Shown here in pieces: positions 50,614 to 58,943 of a DNA stretch of 64,000 nt (position 1 is the stretch's first letter; every line of letters begins with the position of its first letter). Below the pieces are notes generated by a model that was not told the DNA's origin, did not search any database, and saw only the letters and a program-made list of their open reading frames with translations. The position numbers were made by a program, and so were the translations under genes. The stretch is taken from positions 1 to 64,000 of the forward strand of contig CANGKZ010000012.1 of assembly GCA_947454705.1 (NCBI GenBank). Direction: 5' to 3'. The stretch comes from Verrucomicrobiota bacterium (GTDB lineage: Bacteria > Verrucomicrobiota > Verrucomicrobiia > Limisphaerales > UBA9464).

Positions 50614-51516
50614 TCAATCAATGAACCGCCGGGTGAGGTCCCCGTAGGCATCGATGCGCCGGTCGCGCAGGAATGGCCAGTGCGTGCGGGTCACGTTCAC
50701 CGAATCAAGATTGATCGGCACGATGAGGTTCTCCGGCTTGTCCACCGAGGCCTTGGCGAGCAGTTGACCCGAGGTGCCGGCGACGAAGCTCTGGCCCCAG
50801 AATTCGAGACCATCGCCGCCGATCGGTTGTTCGAGTCCGATCCGGTTCACCGAGGCGACGTAGCAGCCGTTGGCCACGGCGTGCGAGCGCTGGATGGTTT
50901 CCCAGGCCTGGTGCTGGTTGGTGCCGTATTCCTTTTTCTCCGAGGGATGCCAGCCGATGGCGGTGGGATAGAAGAGAATCTCCGCGCCCTGCATGGCGGT
51001 GAGGCGCGCGGCCTCGGGGTACCATTGGTCCCAGCAGATCAGCACGCCGATGCGGCCGAAGCGGGTGTCCCAGGCGCGGAAGCCGAGGTCGCCGGGCGTG
51101 AAGTAGAACTTCTCGTAGAACAGCGGGTCATCGGGAATGTGCATCTTGCGATAGCTCCCGAGCAGGGATCCGTCGGCATCGATGATGACCGCGGTGTTGT
51201 GATACAGGCCCGCGGCGCGTCGCTCGAATAGCGAGGCCACGATGACCACGCCGTGTTTCTTGGCGAGCTTCTGGAAGGCGGCGGTGCTCGGTCCGGGGAT
51301 GGGTTCCGCGAGATCGAAGTACCGGTGCTCCTCGCTCTGGCAGAAGTACTGCGAGCGGAAGAGCTCCTGGGTGCAGATGATCTGCGCCCCATCCTTCGCA
51401 GCGCGTTCCGCGGCGGCGAGCGTGGTGGCGAGGTTTTCCGCAGGATTTCCGGAGCAGGCGTGCTGCAGAAGTCCGAGGGTGACGGTCCTGGGGCGGGGGG
51501 ATTTGGGTCGGCTCAT
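50614..51516 (-). CDS. aguB: N-carbamoylputrescine amidase AguB
   Basis: The 300-residue nitrilase-superfamily enzyme converts N-carbamoylputrescine to putrescine in the agmatine route. The catalytic Glu51 ('CTQELFRSQYFCQ'), Lys124 ('YRKMHIPDD') and Cys161 ('LICWDQWYPEAAR') are all present. 'KKEYGTNQHQAWETIQRSHA' and 'FWGQSFVAGTSG' are typical of AguB. Its ATG overlaps the stop codon of the kinase gene (ATGA), indicating translational coupling. aguA, the agmatine deiminase gene, is not adjacent. Confidence 0.93.
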   Translation of the reverse strand: MSRPKSPRPRTVTLGLLQHACSGNPAENLATTLAAAERAAKDGAQIICTQELFRSQYFCQSEEHRYFDLAEPIPGPSTAAFQKLAKKHGVVIVASLFERRAAGLYHNTAVIIDADGSLLGSYRKMHIPDDPLFYEKFYFTPGDLGFRAWDTRFGRIGVLICWDQWYPEAARLTAMQGAEILFYPTAIGWHPSEKKEYGTNQHQAWETIQRSHAVANGCYVASVNRIGLEQPIGGDGLEFWGQSFVAGTSGQLLAKASVDKPENLIVPINLDSVNVTRTHWPFLRDRRIDAYGDLTRRFID

Positions 51517-52655
51517 TTCAGTCGAGATTTGATGCGCTCCACGAGGCTCTGCGGCTTGGCCACCTTGCGGGTCTGCGCGCGGACCTGGGTTTGGGTGCGG
51601 CTTTGGGTCCGGGTCACGGACTTGGTCCTTTCCGCGGCCGGAGCGGCAGGGCTCCGAACGGTTTTTCCGGCGGCGCTGCGGCGCTCGGTGACCGAGGTGG
51701 AAGACGGAGGCGGCGCGGTCGGCGTGGTGTCGTACACCTGACGCAGGAAACGCCCCATGGTCTCGTTGGTGGGGCCGTAGCCGCGGTGGTAGATGAAGTG
51801 CTCTAGCTCGTAGAGGAACTCGTCTGCGGTCTGATAACGCAGGGCCAGATCGCGGTGCAGCGCGCGTTGGAGGATCTGGTTGAGGCGGGGTTCGATCGTT
51901 GGGCAGAGCTCCTGGAAATCTGGAATCGGAGTGCTGAGGACGCGTTCGCGCGAACCCTCCGGGGTGTCGGCCCGGAACAGGTTCTGGCCGGTCAGCAATT
52001 GTGAGAGCACCACTCCGGCGGAGAAGAGGTCCGACCGCTTGTCGGTGATTTTGAAATCGGCCTGCTCCGGGCTCATGTACTCGGGCTTGCCGGCGACCTC
52101 CTCGCCTTCCTTGTCGGTGAGGAATCCACGCGCCTTGGCGATGCCGAAATCGGTCACCTTCACGTCGCCCTCGAACGCGAGCATGATGTTTTTCGGACTG
52201 ATGTCGCGGTGGACAATGCCCAGCGGGCGGCCCTCGGGATCGGTCTTGGAATGGGCGTAGGCGAGGCCGCGGGCGATGCGGCTGACGATGAACACCGCGA
52301 GCTCCGGGGGCAGGGCGCGGCCGGACAACTGCAGGCGCGTCATCATCTCGTCGAGATTCACCCCGCGGATGTATTCCATGCAGATGAACCACGATCCGCG
52401 GTCCTCGGCCAGGTGGTAGGTCTGCACGATGTTGGTGTGGATCAAATCCGCCACCAGTCGGGCTTCGCCGATGAAATTCTCAATGAATTCGGGCTGACGC
52501 GCGAAGCGTTCGCGAATGACCTTGATGGCGACGCGCTTGGAAAATCCGCGCGCGCCGAGCTGCTTGGCCTCGTACACCACCCCCATGCCGCCCTCGAAAA
52601 TCTTGCGCACGATTTCGTATTTGAAATCGCTCTGGAGAATGCGGGCGGCGGACAC
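51513..52655 (-). CDS. Serine/threonine protein kinase (Hanks type, soluble)
   Basis: The 380-residue protein has a complete kinase domain (about 12-285). The glycine loop is 'FEGGMGVVYEA', with Lys45 in 'RVAIKVIRE', catalytic Asp151 in 'VHRDISPKN', DFG Asp169 in 'KVTDFGIAKA', and the activation segment ending 'PEYMSPEQ'. The C-terminal 90 residues are Pro/Ser/Thr/Gln/Arg-rich without a transmembrane helix or sensor domain, unlike PknB. It is therefore cytoplasmic and its input is unknown. It overlaps aguB by 4 bp. Confidence 0.95.
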   Translation of the reverse strand: MSAARILQSDFKYEIVRKIFEGGMGVVYEAKQLGARGFSKRVAIKVIRERFARQPEFIENFIGEARLVADLIHTNIVQTYHLAEDRGSWFICMEYIRGVNLDEMMTRLQLSGRALPPELAVFIVSRIARGLAYAHSKTDPEGRPLGIVHRDISPKNIMLAFEGDVKVTDFGIAKARGFLTDKEGEEVAGKPEYMSPEQADFKITDKRSDLFSAGVVLSQLLTGQNLFRADTPEGSRERVLSTPIPDFQELCPTIEPRLNQILQRALHRDLALRYQTADEFLYELEHFIYHRGYGPTNETMGRFLRQVYDTTPTAPPPSSTSVTERRSAAGKTVRSPAAPAAERTKSVTRTQSRTQTQVRAQTRKVAKPQSLVERIKSRLK

Positions 52656-52850
52656 GGGGCGAGAGTGCGAATCGGCGTCGATGGGGTCAAGTCACGGTCC
52701 TGAGGGGAGGACGGGCTCCCTAGGTCGGACAGCGCAGGAATGCCGATTTTACAGGGAATTTCCCTTGCTCCGGCTAGGTCGGTTGCTTAAATGCCGCCGC
52801 ATTTCGGCCCTTCAAGGTCCGAGCAACAGCAACAAAACACTCCTCTAACC

Positions 52851-53138
52851 ATGGCCAAAGCCCTCACCAAGTCGCAAATCGCCGCCGCTCTCGCCGAGAA
52901 GGTTGAAATCTCGAAGAAGCAGGCCGTCGCCGTTCTCGAGACGCTCGCTGAGCTCTCCTACAAGAACGCCAAGAACACCTTCACCTTCCCCGGCGTTGGT
53001 AAGCTCGTTCTCGTCAACCGCAAGGCTCGCATCGGCCGCAATCCCGCGACCGGCGCTGAAATCAAGATTCCCGCCAAGAAGGTCGTGAAGTTCCGCGTGG
53101 CCAAGGCTGCCAAGGACGCGATCCTCGGCGCCAAGTAA
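52851..53138 (+). CDS. HU/IHF family DNA-binding protein
   Basis: The 95-residue protein is a full-length histone-like HU/IHF protein. 'LTKSQIAAALAEKVEISKKQAVAVLETL' (abridged) forms the helical dimer base. 'FTFPGVGKLVLVNRKARIGRNPATGAEIKIP' (abridged) forms the DNA-intercalating beta arm with the conserved RxGRNP motif. C-ending codons dominate, as in highly expressed genes. It is monocistronic, with its own terminator 19 bases after the stop. Confidence 0.96.
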   Translation: MAKALTKSQIAAALAEKVEISKKQAVAVLETLAELSYKNAKNTFTFPGVGKLVLVNRKARIGRNPATGAEIKIPAKKVVKFRVAKAAKDAILGAK

Positions 53139-53156
53139 TCCGATTTGATTCGAGAA

Positions 53157-53195
53157 AACGGCATCCTGTTTCGCAGGGTGCCGTTTTTCTTTTTG
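53157..53195 (+). terminator. Intrinsic terminator after the HU-like gene
   Basis: The stem AACGGCATCCTG/CAGGGTGCCGTT (one T-G pair) has a 5-base loop and is followed by TTTCTTTTTGG. Confidence 0.92.
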
Positions 53196-53225
53196 GAGGC
53201 TCGATTCGGAACGGAACGACGAGAG

Positions 53226-53410
53226 CAACCACAGATGGACACGGATGAACACAGATTGCCCAGCGGGGAGGGGATGAATTTGGAACGCATGAAAGCAGGA
53301 GTCGGAAGGACGGCGGAAACGGGCGCATTCCCGATCCAGAATCCAGAATCCAGCATCTGCCAATCGGTCTTCCCCATCCGCGTCCATCTGCGTGCATCTG
53401 CGGTTTAAAC
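53226..53410 (+). repeat. Inverted-repeat element, family C (long core)
   Basis: The left arm 53226-53258 (AACCACAGATGGACACGGATG...) and right arm 53373-53410 (CGTCCATCTGCGTGCATCTG...) enclose a ~115-base core. The core includes AGAATCCAGAATCCAGCAT, related to the short repeat family F. Confidence 0.8.
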
Positions 53411-53492
53411 TTCTGGTTTTAGGTTTGAAGGATGGAGCGGCAAGGCTCCGCAGCTCGAAGGTCGGCACTCCAAGCTTCGCTTTTTTGACGCC

Positions 53493-54476
53493 ATGAAAAT
53501 CGCCATCGTCGGATGCGGTGCGCTCGGCAGCTACTACGGCGCGAGGTTGTCCAATGCGGGACACGAGACCCATTTTCTGCTGCGTTCCGATTTTGATACG
53601 GTGTCTCGCGACGGCGTGCAGGTGCGGAGCGACATCCCGGGGGAAACCTTCTCCGCACGTCCGCACGTTGCCAGAACGCCGGAGGAAATCGGCGTGTGTG
53701 ATCTCGTGATCGTGGCCATCAAGACCACGGCCAATGAATCGCTCCGCAACTCGATCCCGCCGCTCTCTGGAGCCCACACCGCAGTTCTTACTCTGCAGAA
53801 CGGACTCGGCAACGAGGAGCTGCTCGCCACGTTGGTGAAATCGGAGCAGGTGCTCGGCGGACTGTGTTTCGTTTCGCTCAACCGGATCGCGCCCGGAGTG
53901 ATTCTGCATCTCAACGGTGCCCGTATCCTCATGGGCGAATTTCAACGTCGCCCCTCGGAGCGCACCCACCAGATTGCCGATGCCCTGCGCTCCGCCGGGA
54001 TTCCCTGCGATGTGGCCGATGACCTCGCGCTCGCCCACTGGCTCAAGCTGGTGTGGAACATTTCCTTCAACGGCCTGGGTGTGGCCGCGGCCGCCGGGGC
54101 GGAGGCGGTCGAATCGGGAATTCTGGATCCCGCGAAGCCGCTGCTGCCGTGCCGGACGACCGATCAATTGCTCCAGGATCCGATGTGGCGCGGATGGGTG
54201 CGCGAGGTGATGGACGAAGTCATCGCCGGGGCCCATGCGCTCGGATTGCAGATCGATCCGGAGTACGCGCCTTCCGAGATCGAACGGACGTTTGGCATGG
54301 GGAAATATCGTCCATCGACGCTGGTGGATTTCGAACGCGGATCGCCGCTGGAGCTGGACAGCCTGTTCCTCGAGCCGTTGCGACAGGCCAGGGCCGCAGG
54401 GGCTGAAATGCCGCGCGTGGAAAAACTCTGCCGCCTGCTGCAGTCGCTCGATCAACGGCGTCGCTCCGCAGTCTGA
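53493..54476 (+). CDS. panE: 2-dehydropantoate 2-reductase
   Basis: The 327-residue NADPH enzyme reduces ketopantoate to pantoate for coenzyme A synthesis. The Rossmann loop is 'IAIVGCGALGSYYGARL'. 'VIVAIKTTANE' and 'LTLQNGLGNEELL' are family motifs. 'LAHWLKLVWNISFNGLG' carries the catalytic Lys, and 'MWRGWVREVMDEVIAGAHAL' the later helix. Length is somewhat above E. coli PanE (303). Paralogues of unknown substrate exist in this family, so the pantothenate role is probable but not certain. Confidence 0.88.
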   Translation: MKIAIVGCGALGSYYGARLSNAGHETHFLLRSDFDTVSRDGVQVRSDIPGETFSARPHVARTPEEIGVCDLVIVAIKTTANESLRNSIPPLSGAHTAVLTLQNGLGNEELLATLVKSEQVLGGLCFVSLNRIAPGVILHLNGARILMGEFQRRPSERTHQIADALRSAGIPCDVADDLALAHWLKLVWNISFNGLGVAAAAGAEAVESGILDPAKPLLPCRTTDQLLQDPMWRGWVREVMDEVIAGAHALGLQIDPEYAPSEIERTFGMGKYRPSTLVDFERGSPLELDSLFLEPLRQARAAGAEMPRVEKLCRLLQSLDQRRRSAV

Positions 54477-54537
54477 TCCACGAATCGCAATCCCGGGCTC
54501 GCGGGTTTTCCATTTCCGGGGTAGGCTACCCTCCATC

Positions 54538-55035
54538 TTGAACGACGAAGGGACAAAGGCCGTACGGAACCTGGTGGCGATTTTCATCGGGACGCTCTTT
54601 CTTTACATCACCCTCTACGGGGGCTGCGCCGCCGCGCGTCAACGCGGGGGCCCCTGGGTGGTGATTCAAGGGAAGGGGACCGACGGGCAGCCGTGGATGC
54701 GCATTGGACACCACCGGATTCTCGGGACCAACGAGATCACGCTCACCTTTCCCGGCGAAACCGCACCGGCGCGTTTCACCAACGATCCCTACATGCGGAT
54801 CTTCAATACTCCGAACACCAATGGCCTGCCCTACGGCCCGGCATTGTTTGTGGATGTGACCTTTTTCCCGGGGACGATTGCCCTCGATGCCTTCGGTCAC
54901 TTGGTTGAGATGGTGCCGCGAACGCTGTATCTCGACGGACACGAAATCCCGTGGGTGCCGGGCACGAACATCGTGGTTCCGACCACTGGAAAACTGCCTC
55001 CCGACAAACGCCCGGTCCGCAAGCCGGCTCGATAA
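54538..55035 (+). CDS. Hypothetical membrane-anchored protein
   Basis: The ~165-residue protein has an N-terminal transmembrane segment (residues ~11-30, 'NLVAIFIGTLFLYITLYGGC') and a beta-rich exterior domain ('VVIQGKGTDGQPWMRIGHHR', 'LFVDVTFFPGTIALDAFGHL'). It ends in a Pro/Lys/Arg-rich tail. There is no ATG in the protein-like part; TTG at 54538 or GTG at 54574 must serve as start. It lies between panE and the pseudouridine synthase on the same strand. No family is recognised. Confidence 0.6.
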   Translation: MNDEGTKAVRNLVAIFIGTLFLYITLYGGCAAARQRGGPWVVIQGKGTDGQPWMRIGHHRILGTNEITLTFPGETAPARFTNDPYMRIFNTPNTNGLPYGPALFVDVTFFPGTIALDAFGHLVEMVPRTLYLDGHEIPWVPGTNIVVPTTGKLPPDKRPVRKPAR

Positions 55036-55067
55036 GAAACGGTTTCCGAACTCCGAGGCCCTGACTG

Positions 55068-56012
55068 ATGGAAGCTGAAACATTTACCGTCGATATGCCG
55101 GGACCGGCGCTGCGGCTGGACCGTTTTCTCCAGGCGCGCTTCACCTCGCGATCCAGGGTGGAACTCCAGCGACTGCTCTCCGATGGCTGCATTCTGCTGA
55201 ACGGCAAGGTTCCGAAGCCGTCGAACAAGCCCAAGACCGGGGACGTGGTGGAGATCCGCTGGCCCGATCCCAAGCCCGCCGGCGTGGAGCCGCAGGAGAT
55301 TCCGATCGAGATCATTTTTGAGGATTCCGACCTGCTGGTGCTGAATAAATCGCCGGATCTCGTGGTGCACCCGGCTCATGGTCATGCCGATGGCACGTTG
55401 GTGAATGCGCTGCTTCATCATTGCAAGGGCAGCTTGAGCGGGGTCGGCGGCGTGGAGCGGCCGGGGATCGTGCATCGACTCGACCTCGAAACGAGCGGGT
55501 GCCTCGTGGTGGCCAAGAACGATGAGACCCATCGTGCGCTGCAGGAACAATTCGCAGCGCGAACGGTGGAAAAGATTTACCACGCGATCCTGTGCGGTGA
55601 TTTGCAACCGCCCGTGGGAGAGATTCGCGCGGCGATTGCGCGTCATCCCTCGCATCGCAAGCGGATGGCGGTGACCACGCCGGGCAAGGGCCGGTCGGCC
55701 CGCACGACGTATCGGCGACTCGAAGTGTTGAACGGTGCCGCGTACGTCGAGGCGGTGATCCACACGGGCCGGACGCACCAGATTCGGGTCCATTTTCAGC
55801 ATCTGGGTTTCCCCCTCGTGGGCGATTCGACCTACGGGGTGCGGCAGAATGCGCGCCTGACGGCGGAGACCGGCTATGCGGCCGCGCGGCAGATGCTTCA
55901 CGCGCGTCGGCTTGGGTTTCACCATCCCCGCACCGGCGCGTGGCGCGACTACGAGGCCCCGCTGCCCGCGGATTTTCTCGGCGCGCTCAAGGCGCTGCGC
56001 AAATCGGTGTGA
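55068..56012 (+). CDS. RluA/RluD family ribosomal large-subunit pseudouridine synthase
   Basis: The 314-residue protein starts with an S4 RNA-binding domain ('LRLDRFLQARFTSRSRVELQ'). The catalytic domain has the signature 'GIVHRLDLETSGCLVVAKND' with the catalytic Asp, then 'KIYHAILCGDL' and 'GRTHQIRVHFQHLGFPLVGD'. This architecture is that of RluD, which modifies helix 69 of 23S rRNA, but RluA/RluC relatives cannot be separated from sequence alone. It is cytoplasmic. Confidence 0.94.
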   Translation: MEAETFTVDMPGPALRLDRFLQARFTSRSRVELQRLLSDGCILLNGKVPKPSNKPKTGDVVEIRWPDPKPAGVEPQEIPIEIIFEDSDLLVLNKSPDLVVHPAHGHADGTLVNALLHHCKGSLSGVGGVERPGIVHRLDLETSGCLVVAKNDETHRALQEQFAARTVEKIYHAILCGDLQPPVGEIRAAIARHPSHRKRMAVTTPGKGRSARTTYRRLEVLNGAAYVEAVIHTGRTHQIRVHFQHLGFPLVGDSTYGVRQNARLTAETGYAAARQMLHARRLGFHHPRTGAWRDYEAPLPADFLGALKALRKSV

Positions 56013-56028
56013 GCGAAGGACGGAAGTT

Positions 56029-56061
56029 CACACCGCAGATAACCGCGGATGAACGCAGATG
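56029..56061 (+). repeat. Dispersed 12-nt-period repeat, family C (single arm)
   Basis: ACACCGCAGATAACCGCGGATGAACGCAGAT-type sequence lies just after the pseudouridine synthase gene. The ATGCTGGATG family F units follow at 56083-56105. No inverted partner arm is present. Confidence 0.7.
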
Positions 56062-56208
56062 GGTGGGATGAGGAATTGGAAGATGCTGGATGCTTGATGC
56101 TGGATGGGCCGATCCACTTTCGCCTTTTTCCTTTAAACTTTTGCCTTCTCGCTGAGGTCGTGTTTCGACGCCTTGCCAGTCGGATCCGGGTGTGAACACC
56201 CTCACGCC

Positions 56209-57198
56209 ATGAACCGTCGCTCCTTCCTCGCCCGTTCTGCCGCTGCATCGATTGTCGCCGGCGGCGTGTGGCGGGGCGGTTCGGTCTTCGGCGCCGAGCC
56301 TGCCGCTGCGAAGTCCTCCAAAGCCGCAGCCAAGCCTTCCACCAACGCGCCGGCGAAAAAGGATGTGTACGTGCCGCCGAATCTGGTGGCGCCCCTGGTG
56401 GGATCGCAGCTCTACGGCTGGGGCCAGTACTTCGATCGCAAGGGGACGAAGATGTCCGGGCACCTGGACGACGTCTTCAAATCGCTCCGCAGTTCCGGAT
56501 ACGACTACGCCGAGGGTTCCCTCGATGTGGCCGCGCCGGAGAACAACCGTCGGCTGGCGGATCGGATGACCAAGCAGGGGCTGAAGCCGGTGAGCCTCTA
56601 CACCGGCGGGGCGGTGCACGTGTTGGGAAAGGCGACCGAAACCGTGGAACGCATCGGCGTCGCCGCACGCGAGGCAGCGAAGGCAGGATTCGGGATCGTG
56701 AATTTCAATCCGGATCCGATCGGACGCGACAAGACCGACAAGGAATTGGAGATCCAGGCCGAGGCATTGAACGAGCTGGGTGCGTTTCTCGCGGAGTCGG
56801 GAATCCGCCTGGGGCTGCATCATCACACGCCCGAACTGCGAAACGGGGCGAAGGAGTTTCATTCCAACTTTGAGCGCTGCCCAGGGAATCAGGTCGGATT
56901 CTGCTACGATGTTCATTGGGTTTTCCGCGGTGGCATCGCTCCGGCGGACTGCCTGCGTCAGTACGGATCGCGCATCGTTTCGTGGCATCTGCGACAGAGC
57001 CGCGATCGCATCTGGTGGGAAGATCTCGACACCGGGGACATCGATTACACGGCAGTCGCGGAGTTCGCATCGGGTCACAAGCTGCCCCAGTTTTACACGG
57101 TGGAACTGGCCCTCGAATTCGGCACGCGCATCACGCGCGATGCGGAGGCGAACCACGCACGCAGCCGTGAATTCGTCCGTCGAATCTTCGGAGTCTGA
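56209..57198 (+). CDS. Tat-exported sugar phosphate isomerase/epimerase-like TIM barrel protein
   Basis: The 329-residue protein begins with a twin-arginine signal ('MNRRSFLARSAAASIVAGG') and an Ala/Lys-rich linker to about residue 50. The mature domain is a xylose-isomerase-like TIM barrel (AP endonuclease 2 superfamily): 'GIRLGLHHHTPELRNG', 'QVGFCYDVHWVFRGGI', 'SWHLRQSRDRIWWEDLDTGD' and 'FYTVELALEF' provide the metal-binding His, Asp and Glu residues. Tat-exported members are frequent in PVC and Bacteroidetes sugar metabolism; the substrate is unknown. A terminator follows. Confidence 0.88.
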   Translation: MNRRSFLARSAAASIVAGGVWRGGSVFGAEPAAAKSSKAAAKPSTNAPAKKDVYVPPNLVAPLVGSQLYGWGQYFDRKGTKMSGHLDDVFKSLRSSGYDYAEGSLDVAAPENNRRLADRMTKQGLKPVSLYTGGAVHVLGKATETVERIGVAAREAAKAGFGIVNFNPDPIGRDKTDKELEIQAEALNELGAFLAESGIRLGLHHHTPELRNGAKEFHSNFERCPGNQVGFCYDVHWVFRGGIAPADCLRQYGSRIVSWHLRQSRDRIWWEDLDTGDIDYTAVAEFASGHKLPQFYTVELALEFGTRITRDAEANHARSREFVRRIFGV

Positions 57199-57265
57199 AC
57201 GACGCGCCGAGATCCCCCATTTTGGCGGCTGGCCGAATGGAGCCAGTCTGCATCAAAAAAGACAC

Positions 57266-57292
57266 AGCCCGCTTTCAAGGCGGGCTTTTTTG
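57266..57292. terminator. Intrinsic terminator after the isomerase-like gene
   Basis: The stem AGCCCGC/GCGGGCT has a 7-base loop followed by TTTTTTG. An A-run on the left (CAAAAAAG) could let it act in both directions. Confidence 0.9.
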
Positions 57293-57474
57293 TTTCCCGG
57301 AGGCGAGTCCCTGCACCGCTGGTGATAGGTCTCCTGTGACCTCGTTGTGACACAAACCGGGAACGCTCGCGCCTTCTCATCAGCCCTGCAGGCGGGCCTG
57401 CAATTGGGCTCATGAAAATGGTTCATGCAGTCGAGCAATTATATGGGGGGCATGCATGCAGCCATCCTCCGGGC

Positions 57475-57491
57475 TTGGCAGTCCGGGTGCT
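57475..57491 (+). promoter_or_regulatory. Sigma-54-like (-24/-12) promoter candidate
   Basis: TTGGCAGTCCGGGTGCT has GG and GC exactly at the spacing of the sigma-54 consensus YTGGCACGRNNNTTGCW. The blocks TTGGCA and TGCT match; the central bases do not. It lies about 120 bases before the porin ATG, ahead of a urea uptake cluster that is nitrogen-controlled in many bacteria. Confidence 0.4.
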
Positions 57492-57614
57492 ACCTCCCTA
57501 CGCGGCACCGGAGGTTTTCCTATCTCCCAGTTTGATGCGCGACCGGTTGTCGGCGCGCGGACTGGGGGAAGGGGAGTGCGGGTGCCAGCACGACACAGAA
57601 CACACTCGAGAACG

Positions 57615-58880
57615 ATGAACCACTACACCACGACGAAATCCAAACACCGCCGTCAGCTCGCAGCCCTGGGTCTTACCCTGGGAGTTGCCCTGACCCCTTC
57701 CGCCGCGCTGTCGTTGCGCGCTGATGACGGGGCCAAGCTCGACAAGCTGGAGCAGGAGAACAAGGACCTGAAGAAGCGTCTGGATGCTCTGGAAACGGTT
57801 GCCAAGGCCGAGGGAATTCTTCCCGATGGCGACAAGGTTTCCAATCCGCTCCTGACCCGCATCGCGGGCACCAAGATTGAGGGATTTGTCACCGGCTCGT
57901 ATTTCTACGACACCAGCACGCCTCCTGGACAGACCTCCCCGGGTTACCTGTGGAACCGCAAGTCCGGCAACTTCTCGCTGAACAAGGTCAAGCTGACCCT
58001 CGCCAGCCCTGCTGTGGAACGCAGCGGTGACACCTGGGGTGCCGGCTATCGCGTGTCGCTCGTGTTCGGCCAGGACGCGCCGATCGTGAACTCCGGTTCC
58101 GGAATCACCGGCTTCAACAGCGTTCGCGAAGGCTATGTGGAACTCAACGCCCCGGTCGGCACCGGCCTGAACATCAAGGTCGGCGAACTGATCTCGCTGC
58201 TCAACTACGAGTCCGGCGACGGCGGCGCTGCCAACGACAACTTCTCGCAGGGCTATCAGTGGTTCTACACCGGCAACGGTCCGGCCGCCGGTGCCCAGCT
58301 CGGCTACACCTTCACCGACTGGCTCGACGCCAAGGTGCGCGTGCAGAACGGCCTCTATGCCGGTCCCGTGGACAACAACCAGGGCAAGACGGTCATGGCC
58401 TCCATTGGCCTGAAGCCTTCGGCCACCACCTGGGTGAACCTCGTCGGCTCCACCGGCCGCGAAGCCGGTCCTTCGAGCGACATCAACGTGGCGTCCCTCC
58501 TCGGCGGATGGGCAGTCACCGACAAGTTCCACCTCGGCACCGAGCTCGACTACTTCTGGTTCGAAACCAAGGGCGGCACCGCCCCGGTTTGGTCCACCGG
58601 CGCCTTCGCCTCCTACAGCTTCACCAGCGTGTTCGGTGTGGCGCTCCGTGGTGAGTTCGTCAGCGACGCCCGCGGCGTGGACGCCTCCGGCGACCCGCTC
58701 GGCTTCCCGGTCAACACCGGCAACGACCTCACCAGCTTCGCCTTCACCATCAACATCAAGCCCGTTCCCAACGTGAAGATTCAGCCTGAAGTGCGTTTCG
58801 ACCACTCCTCGCTGGCTGGCGCGTTCGGCAAGCACGCGGACCGCGTGATCCTGGGCCTGGGTGTTTCGTATCTGTTCTGA
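57615..58880 (+). CDS. Outer-membrane porin (BBP2/OmpL-like), urea-cluster associated
   Basis: The 421-residue protein has a signal peptide (residues ~1-36) and a short coiled coil ('KLDKLEQENKDLKKRLDALE') of the kind that tethers porins to the cell wall. A long beta-barrel domain follows ('LNIKVGELISLLNYESGDGG', 'NVKIQPEVRFDHSSL') with the C-terminal 'GLGVSYLF' ending in Phe. It resembles the putative beta-barrel porin-2 family. Strong C-ending codon bias suggests high expression. It lies 63 bp before urtA and is probably the outer-membrane route for urea or short amides. Confidence 0.88.
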   Translation: MNHYTTTKSKHRRQLAALGLTLGVALTPSAALSLRADDGAKLDKLEQENKDLKKRLDALETVAKAEGILPDGDKVSNPLLTRIAGTKIEGFVTGSYFYDTSTPPGQTSPGYLWNRKSGNFSLNKVKLTLASPAVERSGDTWGAGYRVSLVFGQDAPIVNSGSGITGFNSVREGYVELNAPVGTGLNIKVGELISLLNYESGDGGAANDNFSQGYQWFYTGNGPAAGAQLGYTFTDWLDAKVRVQNGLYAGPVDNNQGKTVMASIGLKPSATTWVNLVGSTGREAGPSSDINVASLLGGWAVTDKFHLGTELDYFWFETKGGTAPVWSTGAFASYSFTSVFGVALRGEFVSDARGVDASGDPLGFPVNTGNDLTSFAFTINIKPVPNVKIQPEVRFDHSSLAGAFGKHADRVILGLGVSYLF

Positions 58881-58943
58881 TCCGGCGGTTTCCTTCCACT
58901 CGTCCCCTGAACCTGCATCCGAAAAGTACCTGAACCAGCACCT

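Larger units (their letters stand above)
53139..53492. other. Gap with HU terminator and family C repeat
   Basis: This 354-base gap contains the HU terminator (53157-53195) and an inverted-repeat element (53226-53410). No gene is seen. The sequence before 53493 shows no clear promoter. Confidence 0.7.
57199..57614. other. Terminator and regulatory region before the porin/urea cluster
   Basis: This 416-base gap holds the terminator at 57266-57292 and small hairpins GCAGG-CGGG-CCTGC and CATGAA-AATGG-TTCATG near 57390-57428. The sigma-54-like promoter at 57475-57491 is also here. No credible gene occurs here. Confidence 0.65.

Noticed and set aside
57300..57610. Riboswitch (guanidine-I or glutamine type) before the porin/urea cluster
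   Set aside because: Only small simple hairpins are visible; none of the conserved motifs of those aptamers could be found.
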